From 2-02-FULL-55-14 sp964534125 (GTDB lineage Bacteria > Bacteroidota > Ignavibacteria > UBA10030): 64,000 nucleotides of DNA. The position numbers and the translations under genes were made by a program. The stretch's first letter is position 1, and each line of letters opens with the position of its first letter. Location of the stretch: assembly GCA_964534125.1 (NCBI GenBank), contig CAZHOJ010000003.1, positions 62,001-126,000 on the forward strand, read 5' to 3'. This document shows positions 1-8,361 of this stretch, in pieces. The notes beneath the pieces were generated by a model. It saw only the letters and a list, made by a program, of their open reading frames with translations. It was not told where the DNA came from and did no database searches.

Positions 1-1856
1 ACAGCGTACGCCTTCCCCTCAGCCTTGTCATCCCGCCGTCCCCGTACGTCCGCCACTGCGGTCGCCGCGAGGATCTCATCGACCGATTTGTATATGGTGC
101 GGGGGGTGATCCCATGCTCTTTATTATAGGAGACCTGCTTCTGCCTCCTCCTCCCGGTCTCATCCATCATCCGCTTCATGGACCCCGTGATCGTGTCGGC
201 GTACAGAATGACCTTGCCGTTCACATTCCGGGCCGTCCTGCCGGCTGTCTGGATGAGCGAACGCTCCGACCGCAGGAAGCCCTCCTTGTCGGCGTCGATG
301 ATAGCCACGAGGGACACCTCCGGCAGGTCAAGACCCTCACGCAGCAGATTGACGCCCACAAGCACATCGAACTCGCCCAGACGAAGGTCCCGAAGCGTCT
401 CGACGCGTTCCAGCGCATCCACCTCGGAATGGATGTACCGCACCCGCACGCTGATGTTCTCGAAATACTCGGTCAGGTCCTCGGCCATCCGCTTTGTCAG
501 CGTCGTCACGAGCGTCCGTTCCTTCCGCTTCGCGCGCACGCGGATCTCCTCGAGGAGGTCGTCGATCTGGTGCTTCGACGGCCGGATCTCCACCTCCGGA
601 TCGACAAGTCCCGTCGGGCGAATGACCTGCTCCACAACGACTCCCCCTGACTTGTCCAGTTCGTACGGACCGGGCGTTGCGCTCACGAAGATGATCTGCC
701 CGGCCTTCTCTTCCCATTCGTGGAACTTCAGCGGCCGGTTGTCCAGCGCCGAGGGGAGCCGGAATCCGTGCTCCACGAGCGTCGCCTTGCGCGACCGGTC
801 GCCTTCGTACATGCCACCGATCTGCGGTACGGTCACGTGCGACTCATCGATGATCGTCAAAAAGCCCTCCGGGAAGTAGTCGAGCAGGCACGATGGCCGC
901 GATCCGGGCGGACGGCCGTCCAGGTGGCGGGAGTAGTTCTCGATGCCCTGACAGTACCCGACCTCCCGCATCATCTCGATATCGAAGTTCGTGCGCTGCT
1001 GCAGACGCTGCGCCTCTACGAACTTCCCCATCCCCTTCAGCTCGTCCACCCGTCCCCGCAGTTCCTCACGGATCGGGCCGATGGCATTCTCGATCGTCGG
1101 CCGCCCCGTCACGAACTGCTTGGCGGGATAGATCACCTCGTACTGCGTATCCCCGAGCACGTCTCCGGTCACCTTGCTGACGTATGAGATACGCTCGATC
1201 TCATCGCCGAAGAACTCGACACGAAGCGCCTCCTCGTTCTCGAAGCCCGGCGTTATCTCCACGATATCGCCCCGCACCCGGAACGTCCCCCTCGTGAACT
1301 CGTAGTCGTTCCGCGCATACAGCATGTCCACCAACCGCTTGAGGAACGCCTGCCGCCCCATCGTGTCCCCTTTCCGCAGTACGAGCATCTGCTTGATCCA
1401 TTCCTCGGGCGCTCCGATACCGTAGATGGAGCTGACCGAGGCGACCACGAGCACGTTCGGGTCCCCCGACAGAAGAGAAGAGGTCGCACGAAGGCGCAAT
1501 CGCTCGATCTCGTCGTTGATGGAGGCATCCTTCGCTATGTATGTGTCGGTCGAAGGGACGTAGGCCTCCGGCTGGTAGTAGTCGTAGTAGGAGATGAAGA
1601 ACTCGACCCGGTTCTTCGGAAAGAAAGACTTGAATTCTGCATACAGTTGTGCAGCGAGGGTCTTATTGTGGGACATCACAAGAACCGGCCGCTCGAAATC
1701 CTTAATCACGTTCGACAGCGTGAAGGTCTTGCCACTCCCGGTGACTCCCAGGAGCGTCTGATACCGGTCCCCGCGCCGAACGCCTTCCAGAAGCTGCCGA
1801 ATGGCCTCCGGCTGGTCCCCCGAAGGGGTCATCTCAGAAATGAGCGTGTAGGGCAT
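1..1856 (-). CDS. uvrB: UvrABC excinuclease subunit B (3' end outside window)
   Basis: UvrB receives damaged DNA from UvrA, verifies the lesion, and recruits UvrC for dual incision in nucleotide excision repair. The frame opens at 1856 (MPYTLISEMTPSGDQPEAI) and stays open to base 1, giving 618 codons against a usual 660-680, so only the C-terminal UVR (UvrC-binding) region is cut off. The Walker A motif GVTGSGKT lies near residue 36. The beta-hairpin region YYDYYQPEAY(V), diagnostic of UvrB, follows near residue 90. No clear Shine-Dalgarno precedes the ATG. The gene diverges from the lipoprotein gene at 1910, leaving about 53 bp for both promoters. No SOS box was recognised. Confidence 0.97.
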   Translation of the reverse strand, partial: MPYTLISEMTPSGDQPEAIRQLLEGVRRGDRYQTLLGVTGSGKTFTLSNVIKDFERPVLVMSHNKTLAAQLYAEFKSFFPKNRVEFFISYYDYYQPEAYVPSTDTYIAKDASINDEIERLRLRATSSLLSGDPNVLVVASVSSIYGIGAPEEWIKQMLVLRKGDTMGRQAFLKRLVDMLYARNDYEFTRGTFRVRGDIVEITPGFENEEALRVEFFGDEIERISYVSKVTGDVLGDTQYEVIYPAKQFVTGRPTIENAIGPIREELRGRVDELKGMGKFVEAQRLQQRTNFDIEMMREVGYCQGIENYSRHLDGRPPGSRPSCLLDYFPEGFLTIIDESHVTVPQIGGMYEGDRSRKATLVEHGFRLPSALDNRPLKFHEWEEKAGQIIFVSATPGPYELDKSGGVVVEQVIRPTGLVDPEVEIRPSKHQIDDLLEEIRVRAKRKERTLVTTLTKRMAEDLTEYFENISVRVRYIHSEVDALERVETLRDLRLGEFDVLVGVNLLREGLDLPEVSLVAIIDADKEGFLRSERSLIQTAGRTARNVNGKVILYADTITGSMKRMMDETGRRRQKQVSYNKEHGITPRTIYKSVDEILAATAVADVRGRRDDKAEGKAYA

Positions 1857-1909
1857 GTGTCTGTCCGATGGGGATGAAGTTCGAGATTTTCTTGCTTACT
1901 TTCTTGCGT

Positions 1910-2236
1910 ATGCATATCCGTACACTGACACCTCTCCTGGTCACCATCTGCCTCGCCGGATTCGCCGCCTGCGGGACCAATGAGGAAGCCGTTCCTGAAA
2001 GCCTATCAGCAACGTACGCCGATCTGCTCGCCTATCGCCATGCCTCAGCATCTCTCGACTCGACGAGCTATGCCCGCGGCATCGATTCCATCCTGACCGT
2101 TCACGGCTACGACCGTTCCTCCTTCGCTGCCGCATTCGACAAGCTGGGGACATCCGCCGATGAAGTGAACGAGTTCTTCGGCTCTGTCAGTACACAGCTC
2201 ATCCCCTCCAAACAGCCCAAGCAGCGCCCCGAGTAG
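1910..2236 (+). CDS. small lipoprotein of unknown function
   Basis: This 108-aa protein starts with a basic N-terminus and hydrophobic stretch ending in a lipobox (LAGFAAC, Cys about residue 21), so it should be exported and lipidated. The mature part is mostly helical (YADLLAYRHASASLD, then DSILTVHGYDRSSFAAAFDKL) and weakly resembles the short DUF4296-type lipoproteins of Bacteroidota: about 100 aa, lipobox, and a Y..F...L helix. That assignment is tentative. An in-frame ATG at 1868 would add 14 residues before the signal peptide; the start at 1910 gives a normal signal peptide. It diverges from uvrB and precedes the S24 repressor, with no evident functional link to either. Confidence 0.65.
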   Translation: MHIRTLTPLLVTICLAGFAACGTNEEAVPESLSATYADLLAYRHASASLDSTSYARGIDSILTVHGYDRSSFAAAFDKLGTSADEVNEFFGSVSTQLIPSKQPKQRPE

Positions 2237-2251
2237 GATCCCCCACGACAC

Positions 2252-2280
2252 TTGACAGTCTCACCGCTTTCATGTATGTT
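2252..2280 (+). promoter_or_regulatory. promoter of the S24 repressor gene
   Basis: TTGACA (2252-2257) is separated by 17 bp from TATGTT (2275-2280), ending about 70 bp upstream of the repressor start codon. A perfect dyad begins 5 bp after the -10 box. Confidence 0.55.
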
Positions 2281-2284
2281 ATAC

Positions 2285-2296
2285 GACAAATTTGTC
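2285..2296. promoter_or_regulatory. putative operator 1 (GACA-N4-TGTC)
   Basis: GACAAATTTGTC is a perfect 12-bp palindrome just downstream of the -10 box, where bound repressor would block transcription initiation. The same GACA-N4-TGTC architecture recurs exactly 30 bp downstream (2315-2326). Confidence 0.5.
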
Positions 2297-2314
2297 ATTC
2301 CCGCAATGGGAGGT

Positions 2315-2326
2315 GACATTCTTGTC
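2315..2326. promoter_or_regulatory. putative operator 2 (GACA-N4-TGTC)
   Basis: GACATTCTTGTC has the same GACA/TGTC half-sites and 4-bp spacer as operator 1. Its centre is 30 bp (about three helical turns) away, so two repressor dimers could sit on the same DNA face. It lies in the 5' leader of the repressor gene. Confidence 0.45.
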
Positions 2327-2348
2327 CCGGAAGCAGAAAGGAACCGGC

Positions 2349-2999
2349 ATGAAGCAGACACTCGGACAGCGGATTCGGGAAGCAAGGATCGGCCGCGGCC
2401 TTGACCAGGCGAAAATGTCGGCCCGGCTCGACATTGCCACCCGCACATTGCAGCGGTGGGAAAAAGGAGAACAGGAACCGGATGCTTCGGTGATCATGCG
2501 GATCGCAAAGATCACGAACGTGCTCCCTCAGTGGCTTCTCACCGGAGAAGGAGAGCGACAGCTGGACCGCGGGACCGCCCGCAAGGTCCTTCCCCTCTCC
2601 GACAACAAATACCGGAAGGTGAACCTCTTCACCGTGCCGCTGCTCTCGTCCGTTCCCGGCGGCGTCCCGAACCTCATCTATCATCCCGAGTACGTCGACA
2701 AATATGTGACCGTCGATGACGTGAGAGATGACCAGGCCTTCGCGCTCGAGGTCAAAGGCAATTCGATGGCGCCCAGGATCGAGGATGGCGATATCATCAT
2801 CGTCAGCCCGAAGCTCGAGGCCCGGAGCGGCGACATCTGCGTCGTACGGGTCATCGACGAGGACACGGTCAAAAAGATCAAGATCGAGGATACCTACATC
2901 CATCTCATCCCCCTCAATCCCGAGTTCGAGCCGATGGTCGTGAAGAAGAAGGACGTGACGTTCATCTGGAAGGTGGTCAAGGTCATCAAGGACCTGTAA
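2349..2999 (+). CDS. XRE-family HTH repressor with S24 (LexA/CI-like) peptidase domain
   Basis: This 216-aa protein is probably a self-cleaving transcription repressor. Residues 4-68 form an XRE/Cro-type helix-turn-helix (LGQRIREARIGRGLDQAKMS, then TRTLQRWEKGEQEPD). Residues 95-212 are an S24 domain with the nucleophile in KGNSMAPRIEDGD (Ser139) and the general base in EDTVKKIK (Lys175). A canonical Ala-Gly cleavage bond is not obvious; SSVPGG near residue 102 is the only Gly-rich candidate. The start at 2349 is preceded by AGAAAGGAAC, a good ribosome site; an upstream ATG at 2292 would overlap operator 1 and is less likely. No prophage genes flank it, so a host stress regulator is more likely than a phage repressor. 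The two GACA-N4-TGTC dyads upstream suggest autoregulation. Confidence 0.85.
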   Translation: MKQTLGQRIREARIGRGLDQAKMSARLDIATRTLQRWEKGEQEPDASVIMRIAKITNVLPQWLLTGEGERQLDRGTARKVLPLSDNKYRKVNLFTVPLLSSVPGGVPNLIYHPEYVDKYVTVDDVRDDQAFALEVKGNSMAPRIEDGDIIIVSPKLEARSGDICVVRVIDEDTVKKIKIEDTYIHLIPLNPEFEPMVVKKKDVTFIWKVVKVIKDL

Positions 3000-3092
3000 G
3001 CATCCTCCCTCGGCCGGTCCGTATGTGTTTTTGGCGGAAGAAACGTATATTGTTCCGCAACGATCTGATGTTTCACCTCTGCAGCCAGGGAC

Positions 3093-4229
3093 ATGATAGA
3101 CCGCCAGGGTCCCCCGACTCCCCGGGACGATAAGAAGAAGGCCGTCAGCGACGTACTGAAGCGCGTCGACATGCTCATCAAGCAGCATGACCTGAACAGT
3201 GCGCTGACGGAGGTGAACAGAGCGAAGGAGCTCGACCCGAAGAACGTCTATGCGTTCGCGTACGAAGAGCGCATCGCAAGCCTCATCAAGGAGGCATCGA
3301 CGACGAAACGCGCAGCATCAGCCACTGAGCTGCCCGCGCCGCCGAAAACGCCAGCACCTCCCCCGACACCGCCGCCTGCACCACCCAAACCGATAGCGGC
3401 AGAACCTCCTCCGCCAAAACCAGCCCCTGCCCCGCCGCCACCTGCACCTGTCGCCCCTGTGCAGCCGAAGCGCGCGGACATCTCGGTCGTCGACGAGCTG
3501 AAGAAGCGACTCGATGCCTATGAGAACTACAGGAAAGCGCTGATGGAGGTCTGGAGCGACGGCGCCGCGACCGAGGAGGAGCGTCAATGGCTGACCACCC
3601 TGAGAGAGACGCTCAACATTTCCGAGGATGATCATCAGCGGCTCGAGCACGATGTTCAGCTGGATGCATACCTCGAGACGCTGAAGGGAGCATGGAAGCA
3701 GGGTAAATTCAGGGCGGAGAGCGCGGATCTCCTGACACAGATGCGGATGTCGTTCAGGATCTCGCAGGAGGATAACGACAAGATCGAAGCACGCTTCCTG
3801 GCGGAGATCCAGGCGAGCGAGAACCAGCTGCCGAAGATCGTCGTGATCGACGACGAGGAGAAACTCCTGGAGATCATCTGCCAGACGCTCCAGGAGGCCG
3901 GCTTCGCAACGCTTCCCTTCACGACGTCCGACGAGGCGTACGCATACCTGAAGGGCGGGTCCGTTCCCGACCTGATCCTGTGCGACGTGAACCTGGAGAC
4001 CTCGACGATGGGGGGATTCAGCTTCTACGAGAAACTGCAGTGGATGGACCACCTGACCGAAGTGCCGTTCATCTTCCTGACCGGGCTCGCCGACGAGGTG
4101 CTGGTCCGCACCGGTAAGGAGCTCGGCGTCGACGACTATCTCACCAAGCCGATCTCCGACCAGACGCTCGTCGCGACTGTCAGGGGAAAACTCAAGCGCT
4201 TCAGGCGGATCAAGGAACGTCGCTCCTGA
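3093..4229 (+). CDS. response regulator with TPR-like N-terminus, Pro-rich linker and tandem TerB-like repeats
   Basis: This 378-aa cytoplasmic protein has an unusual layout. Residues 17-66 look like a TPR-type helical pair (LIKQHDLNSALTEVNRAKEL). Residues 80-125 are a Pro/Ala-rich linker. Residues 135-190 and 191-240 are two similar helical repeats (YRKALMEVWSDGAATEEE and YLETLKGAWKQGKFRAES) resembling TerB/calcium-sensor-like helical repeats. Residues 247-372 form a receiver domain with acidic DDEE at 253-256, phospho-acceptor Asp298 (LILCDVN) and Lys352 (TKPIS). There is no DNA-binding or enzymatic output domain, so output is probably by protein contact. Upstream TATATTGTT (near 3046) may be part of its promoter, but this is weak. 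It converges with the glycosyltransferase gene, leaving 6 bp between stop codons. Confidence 0.85.
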   Translation: MIDRQGPPTPRDDKKKAVSDVLKRVDMLIKQHDLNSALTEVNRAKELDPKNVYAFAYEERIASLIKEASTTKRAASATELPAPPKTPAPPPTPPPAPPKPIAAEPPPPKPAPAPPPPAPVAPVQPKRADISVVDELKKRLDAYENYRKALMEVWSDGAATEEERQWLTTLRETLNISEDDHQRLEHDVQLDAYLETLKGAWKQGKFRAESADLLTQMRMSFRISQEDNDKIEARFLAEIQASENQLPKIVVIDDEEKLLEIICQTLQEAGFATLPFTTSDEAYAYLKGGSVPDLILCDVNLETSTMGGFSFYEKLQWMDHLTEVPFIFLTGLADEVLVRTGKELGVDDYLTKPISDQTLVATVRGKLKRFRRIKERRS

Positions 4230-4235
4230 TCCACC

Positions 4236-4904
4236 TCATGTCTGCGGCCTCTTCCGTGTGAAGGTGTCGCAGAGCCGGCCGGACGTCTCGCAGTGATAGA
4301 CGTACGTCCGCATCCCCTCCACCTTCCGCACCCGGAACCGGCGCTGCACCCTCCTGATAAGATCGAGGTCCTCCCCGAATGGCATGTTCCGGAACCGATA
4401 GCCGCGCCCGATGATCCGCCTCCTCATGAAGAATGTCCCGCCCACGTAGCAGTGCCGCACGTGGATGGTCTGCGCAGGATCGTCGAGGTCGACAACATAC
4501 CGTTTTCTGATAGGCCCCGTCACCCGTAGCCCGCCGTACAGCATGTCCGTCTTCTGCATGCGGCGCAAGGTCGCCACACGGGATGCGAGATGGGACGGAC
4601 GATACTCGTCGTCCGAATCCAGGAAAGTGATGAACTCCCCCTTCGCCTTCCGAAGCCCCGCATTGCGGGCCCGTGCCAGGCCTCTGTTCCGCTGCCGCAC
4701 GACGACGATGCGCGGATCGGCAGCTGCGAGACGGGAAAGGACCTCCGGCGTCCGGTCAGTGCTCCCGTCGTCGACGATGATGAGCTGCCAGTTCTGATAC
4801 CGCTGGCAGATGACCGAGTTGACCGCCCGCCGGATCAGCCGCGCCCGGTTGTATGTGCACAGGACGACGCTCACCAGCGGCTGCTGCGACCGTTGCTTCG
4901 TCAT
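4236..4904 (-). CDS. family 2 glycosyltransferase
   Basis: This 222-aa GT-A-fold enzyme transfers sugar from a nucleotide-sugar to an acceptor, probably a surface glycan. The N-terminus VSVVLCTYNRARLIRRAV, the VDDGSTDRT motif near residue 45, LARARNAGL, and the metal-binding FLDSDDEY near residue 90 are typical of GT2. PFGEDLDL near residue 175 matches the catalytic ED region. The ATG at 4904 overlaps the stop codon of the upstream helicase frame (ATGA), so the two are probably translationally coupled; an ATG 12 bp further upstream is possible. At about 220 aa it is a minimal catalytic domain without membrane segments. The acceptor is not predictable. Confidence 0.88.
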   Translation of the reverse strand: MTKQRSQQPLVSVVLCTYNRARLIRRAVNSVICQRYQNWQLIIVDDGSTDRTPEVLSRLAAADPRIVVVRQRNRGLARARNAGLRKAKGEFITFLDSDDEYRPSHLASRVATLRRMQKTDMLYGGLRVTGPIRKRYVVDLDDPAQTIHVRHCYVGGTFFMRRRIIGRGYRFRNMPFGEDLDLIRRVQRRFRVRKVEGMRTYVYHCETSGRLCDTFTRKRPQT

Positions 4905-5926
4905 TCCACGACCCACGGTTCGAGGACGTTCTCGGGGATCCCCTGAAGGAACCGGGACGGTTTCGTCAGGATCACGCCCGACTCACGGTCGTACACGTTC
5001 ATCGGATACGTGATGAACACATGCTCCTTCGCTCTCGTGATGGCCACGTACATCAGTCGCCGTTCTTCCTCCAGCTCCTCGTCCGTCCCCACAGAGCGCA
5101 TCGCAGGGAAGCGCCCTTCGAGCGCGTAGATGATGAACACTGCCCGCCACTCCAGCCCCTTCGCGCTGTGGATGGTCGAGAGCGTGAGGTACTCCGTCTC
5201 CTTCCCCGGCGCCTCCACATCGACGATGCTCTCGTTCGGCGGCTCGAGCGCCAGGTCGGTCAGGAGCGTAGGAACGTCCTTGTACCGCTCCGTGATGGTC
5301 TGGAACATGTCGAGGTCTTTCCGCCTCTTGGGGTGGTCATCGAACCGCACGCGGAGGATCGGCTCATAGTACGACAGGATGCCGGAGACCTTCTCGGCGG
5401 GATGCATCGACGGAGACGCGATGGACTTCAGGACGTCGAACAGGTTCCTGACGGCCTTCGGGTAGTTCCCATAGTCCATCCAGAACTTCGATGTGCTCGT
5501 CACCGCCTGCTGGAATTCCGTCGCAAGCCCGACCCGCTTCTTCTGGATATCTTCGATGACTTTTTCCGCCGTCCGCGGGCCGACGCCGTCGAGGAGCAGC
5601 AGGATCCTGTTCCACGAGACGATGTCCCGTGGATTCTCGAGGACCCGCAGGTGCGCGATGACGTCCTTGACGTGCGAGGTCTCGATGAACTTGTACCCAC
5701 CGTACTTCCGGAAGGGAATGTTCGCACGTGCCAGCTCGATCTCCAGATCGAACGACAGGAACGACGACCTGAACAGGACGGACATCTCCTCCAGCGCACA
5801 TCCCTGTTCCCGGAGCTCGAGGATCTTCTGGACGACATATCGCGACTGCATGTTCTCGTTCTCCGCGGCCACGAGCTGCGGCAGGCTTCCTCCTTCCTTC
5901 CGGGTGTACAGCTCTTTCGTGTACAT
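4901..5926 (-). CDS. UvrD/PcrA-like helicase, C-terminal half (second frame)
   Basis: This 341-aa frame carries the C-terminal part of an SF1A helicase: the 2B/2A domains with a helix-hairpin-helix-like segment (LLLLDGVGPRTAEKVI), motif V (STIHSAKGLEW) and motif VI (RRLMYVAITRAKEH). It lacks the Walker A and DExx motifs, which are encoded in the preceding frame (5926-6951). The ATG at 5926 overlaps the upstream stop in a TGATG arrangement, and GGAGG lies 10 nt upstream, so reinitiation is possible. Alternatively, one base is missing in the five-G run (plus-strand C run 5934-5938), since one extra G would join both frames into a polypeptide of about 690 aa. The downstream glycosyltransferase start overlaps its stop codon. 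Confidence 0.75.
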   Translation of the reverse strand: MYTKELYTRKEGGSLPQLVAAENENMQSRYVVQKILELREQGCALEEMSVLFRSSFLSFDLEIELARANIPFRKYGGYKFIETSHVKDVIAHLRVLENPRDIVSWNRILLLLDGVGPRTAEKVIEDIQKKRVGLATEFQQAVTSTSKFWMDYGNYPKAVRNLFDVLKSIASPSMHPAEKVSGILSYYEPILRVRFDDHPKRRKDLDMFQTITERYKDVPTLLTDLALEPPNESIVDVEAPGKETEYLTLSTIHSAKGLEWRAVFIIYALEGRFPAMRSVGTDEELEEERRLMYVAITRAKEHVFITYPMNVYDRESGVILTKPSRFLQGIPENVLEPWVVE

Positions 5927-6951
5927 CACTCCACCCCCTCCTCTGCGGCTGTACCCGATGGCGGCGCAATGGGCACACCGCGCAGGACGAGGTTGGCGAG
6001 GTCCAGGATCGGCTGCGTGCTCCGGTAGTTCTCCTCGATCTTGATGACCTTGCAGCCGGGGAATTCCTCCGTGAACGAGAGGATGTTCCGGATCGTCGAC
6101 CCCCGGAACGAATAGATGCACTGTGCGTCATCCCCAACGACCATGACATTCCGGCGGTCCCCTGCCAGGAGTGCCACCAGCCGGGCCTGGATCCTGTTCG
6201 TGTCCTGATATTCGTCCACCATTACATACGGATACTGCTTGTTGACAGACCGGCGCACATCCTCGTGTTCCTCCAGGATGCGGGCGCAGAACACGAGCAG
6301 GTCATCGTAGTCCAGCAGGTTGTTCTCTTTCTTATAGGCAACATACGCGGCAAGCACTTTGAGGATATCCCCCGCCTGCTCCTCGAAATGGGGATACTCC
6401 TTGCGGATGACATCCTCCGGCGGGGTCACCGTGTTGAGCATCTTGCTGAAGATGTCGTAGAGGGTCTCTTTGCGGGGGAAACGCTTCTCGCGGGTGTCGA
6501 GTTTGAGCTTCGTGCGGATGAGGTTGACGACGTCCTCAGCGTCCGACTGGTCGAGGATCGTGTAGTTGCGCTGGTACCCCAGCAGATGCACATGCTTCCG
6601 CAGGAAGGTATTTGCGAAGGAATGGAACGTCCCACCGGCCACCTGCTCGCACCTGCTGTCGAGGAGGATGGCCGCCCGGCGGAGCATCTCCTGCGCAGCC
6701 TTGCGCGTGAAGGTGAGCAGCAGGACCGCCTGGGGCCGAACGCCGCGTTCCACGAGGTAGGCAACGCGATACACGATGGTGCGCGTCTTGCCCGTTCCCG
6801 CTCCTGCGAGGATGAGGTGCGGCCCGTCGATCGATGTGACAGCTTCGTGCTGCGACTCGTTCAGGTCCCGTTTGTACGGGATGGTCAGACGGTTCGCACC
6901 AACGAGATGAAGGTTGTCGCCGGGAAGCGGCTTCAAAGAAAAACGTTTCAC
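5926..6951 (-). CDS. UvrD/PcrA-like helicase, N-terminal half (first frame)
   Basis: This frame encodes the ATPase half of an SF1A 3'-5' DNA helicase: Q motif (LNESQHEAV), Walker A (AGAGTGKTRT), motif Ia (LLLTFTRKAAQEML), motif II (VMVDEYQDTN), motif III (VVGDDAQCIYSFRG) and motif IV (EENYRSTQPIL). It stops at 5926 just after NLVL, where homologues continue into the 2B domain, which is found in the next frame. I place the start at GTG 6951 (VKRFSLKP) because a start at ATG 7086 would overlap the divergent ackA start; the true start is uncertain and no strong ribosome site is visible. Likely roles are repair or replication-fork processing, fitting the nearby uvrB. Helicase identity is secure; whether the locus is a split gene, a frameshift or a sequencing error is open. 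Confidence 0.75.
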   Translation of the reverse strand: MKRFSLKPLPGDNLHLVGANRLTIPYKRDLNESQHEAVTSIDGPHLILAGAGTGKTRTIVYRVAYLVERGVRPQAVLLLTFTRKAAQEMLRRAAILLDSRCEQVAGGTFHSFANTFLRKHVHLLGYQRNYTILDQSDAEDVVNLIRTKLKLDTREKRFPRKETLYDIFSKMLNTVTPPEDVIRKEYPHFEEQAGDILKVLAAYVAYKKENNLLDYDDLLVFCARILEEHEDVRRSVNKQYPYVMVDEYQDTNRIQARLVALLAGDRRNVMVVGDDAQCIYSFRGSTIRNILSFTEEFPGCKVIKIEENYRSTQPILDLANLVLRGVPIAPPSGTAAEEGVE

Positions 6952-6997
6952 TCGACCAAGATACCGCAAAAATGAGAAAGATGCGGAAAGAGGTCCC

Positions 6998-7028
6998 TTG
7001 AGAATCGGGGAACTTTCCGGTACGTTTG
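6998..7028 (+). promoter_or_regulatory. Bacteroidota-type promoter of ackA
   Basis: TTG (6998-7000), 20 bp, then TACGTTTG (7021-7028) matches the -33 TTG / -7 TAnnTTTG promoter pattern of Bacteroidota. It sits about 40 bp upstream of the acetate kinase start codon. Confidence 0.55.
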
Positions 7029-7066
7029 TATGAACGTACTTCAACGACGAGCGACGGAGCGAGGCG

Positions 7067-8314
7067 ATGAACATTCTGGTCCTCAACTGCGGTTCTTCCT
7101 CCCTGAAATTTCAGATCATCGAGACCGACCTCGAGCGCATCAAGTCCGACAAGGATGTCCAGAAGGCGCGCGGCCTCATCGAGCGCATCGGGACGCAGTC
7201 CCTCGTGACGATGCAGGCGACGGGACAGCCCGTCATCAAGCAGGCGCTCCCGCTCCGCGACCACCGGGCAGCGCTGGACTACATCGTTCGCTGGATCGTC
7301 TCCGCTGATTCGCGCATCCCCGACATCCGGTCGCTTGGCGACATCCATGCCGTCGGGCATCGAGTGGTGCACGGCGCGGAGAAGTTCCCCCGGTCGCTTG
7401 TCATCGACCAGTCGGTCATCGAAGGCATCGAGGATTGTATCGACCTCGCACCGCTGCACAATCCGGCGAACCTGAAGGGCATCTATGCGGCGCGCGAACT
7501 CTTCGGCGAGGGCGTCCCGCAGGTCGCGGTCTTCGACACATCGTTCCACACCACGATGCCCGAAGAATCGTACCTCTATGCGATACCGTATCAATTGTAC
7601 CGCCGGCATAAGATCCGGCGCTACGGTTTCCACGGCACGTCCCACCGCTACGTCGCCTACCGCTACCGGAAGATCCTCGACATCCCCCGCGACACGGTCA
7701 ACGTCATCACCATACACCTCGGCAACGGTTGCTCGGCCTGTGCCATCAGGTCCGGCGAATCCTACAACACCTCGATGGGACTCTCTCCGCTCGAGGGCCT
7801 TGTGATGGGGACGCGCGGCGGCGACATCGACCCCGCGGTCATCGAATACCTCTCCCACAAGGAGGGGATGACCATGTCCGAGGTGGACACCCTGCTCAAC
7901 AAGAACTCCGGCCTCCTCGGGCTCTCCGGGCTGACGAACGACATGCGCGACCTTCTCGACGAAGAGCGGGAGCACCAGGACCGCCGTGCGACGCTGGCCA
8001 TCAACATCTTCGTCCTCCGTGTGAAGAAGTACATCGGCGCCTATCTCGCAGAGATGGACGGCGCAGACGCTCTCATCTTCACGGGCGGCATCGGCGAGAA
8101 CTCCCCCACCATCCGGCAGCGCATTTGCGACGGCCTGTCCTGGTTCGGCATCGCCCTCGACGACGAGAAGAACCATACCATCAAGCCCGGGCATGAGGAG
8201 TTCATTCACCAGGAGGGAAGCCGCATGAAGATATGCGTCATCCCTACGAACGAGGAGCTCCTGATCGCACGCGACACCGTCCGGTGCGTCGAGAATGCGC
8301 CCCGCCGCTGGTGA
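7067..8314 (+). CDS. ackA: acetate kinase
   Basis: AckA interconverts acetyl phosphate plus ADP with acetate plus ATP in the cytoplasm. The 415-aa length fits the family (about 400). The N-terminal phosphate-binding motif NCGSSSLKF, the HRVVHGAEKF region, FDTSFHTTMP, YGFHGTSHRY (catalytic His) and FTGGIGENS are all intact. GGAG lies about 10 nt upstream of the ATG. No phosphotransacetylase gene is adjacent, so its partner must be elsewhere. It diverges from the helicase. A weak terminator-like hairpin follows at 8362-8382, so it is probably monocistronic. Confidence 0.97.
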   Translation: MNILVLNCGSSSLKFQIIETDLERIKSDKDVQKARGLIERIGTQSLVTMQATGQPVIKQALPLRDHRAALDYIVRWIVSADSRIPDIRSLGDIHAVGHRVVHGAEKFPRSLVIDQSVIEGIEDCIDLAPLHNPANLKGIYAARELFGEGVPQVAVFDTSFHTTMPEESYLYAIPYQLYRRHKIRRYGFHGTSHRYVAYRYRKILDIPRDTVNVITIHLGNGCSACAIRSGESYNTSMGLSPLEGLVMGTRGGDIDPAVIEYLSHKEGMTMSEVDTLLNKNSGLLGLSGLTNDMRDLLDEEREHQDRRATLAINIFVLRVKKYIGAYLAEMDGADALIFTGGIGENSPTIRQRICDGLSWFGIALDDEKNHTIKPGHEEFIHQEGSRMKICVIPTNEELLIARDTVRCVENAPRRW

Positions 8315-8361
8315 TCTGCGCACTGCTCTGCCCTTTCCGACCATCCCCATCGGACCCGTGC

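Noticed and set aside
2349..2999. A prophage anchored by the S24 repressor
   Set aside because: No integrase, structural or replication phage genes are found on either side.
4853..6028. A 391-codon plus-strand frame over the helicase
   Set aside because: It lacks any family match and opposes clear SF1 helicase motifs on the minus strand.
6536..8350. A 604-codon open frame on the minus strand across ackA and the helicase start
   Set aside because: It is antisense to acetate kinase with all its motifs, has no recognisable domain, and is a by-product of high GC.
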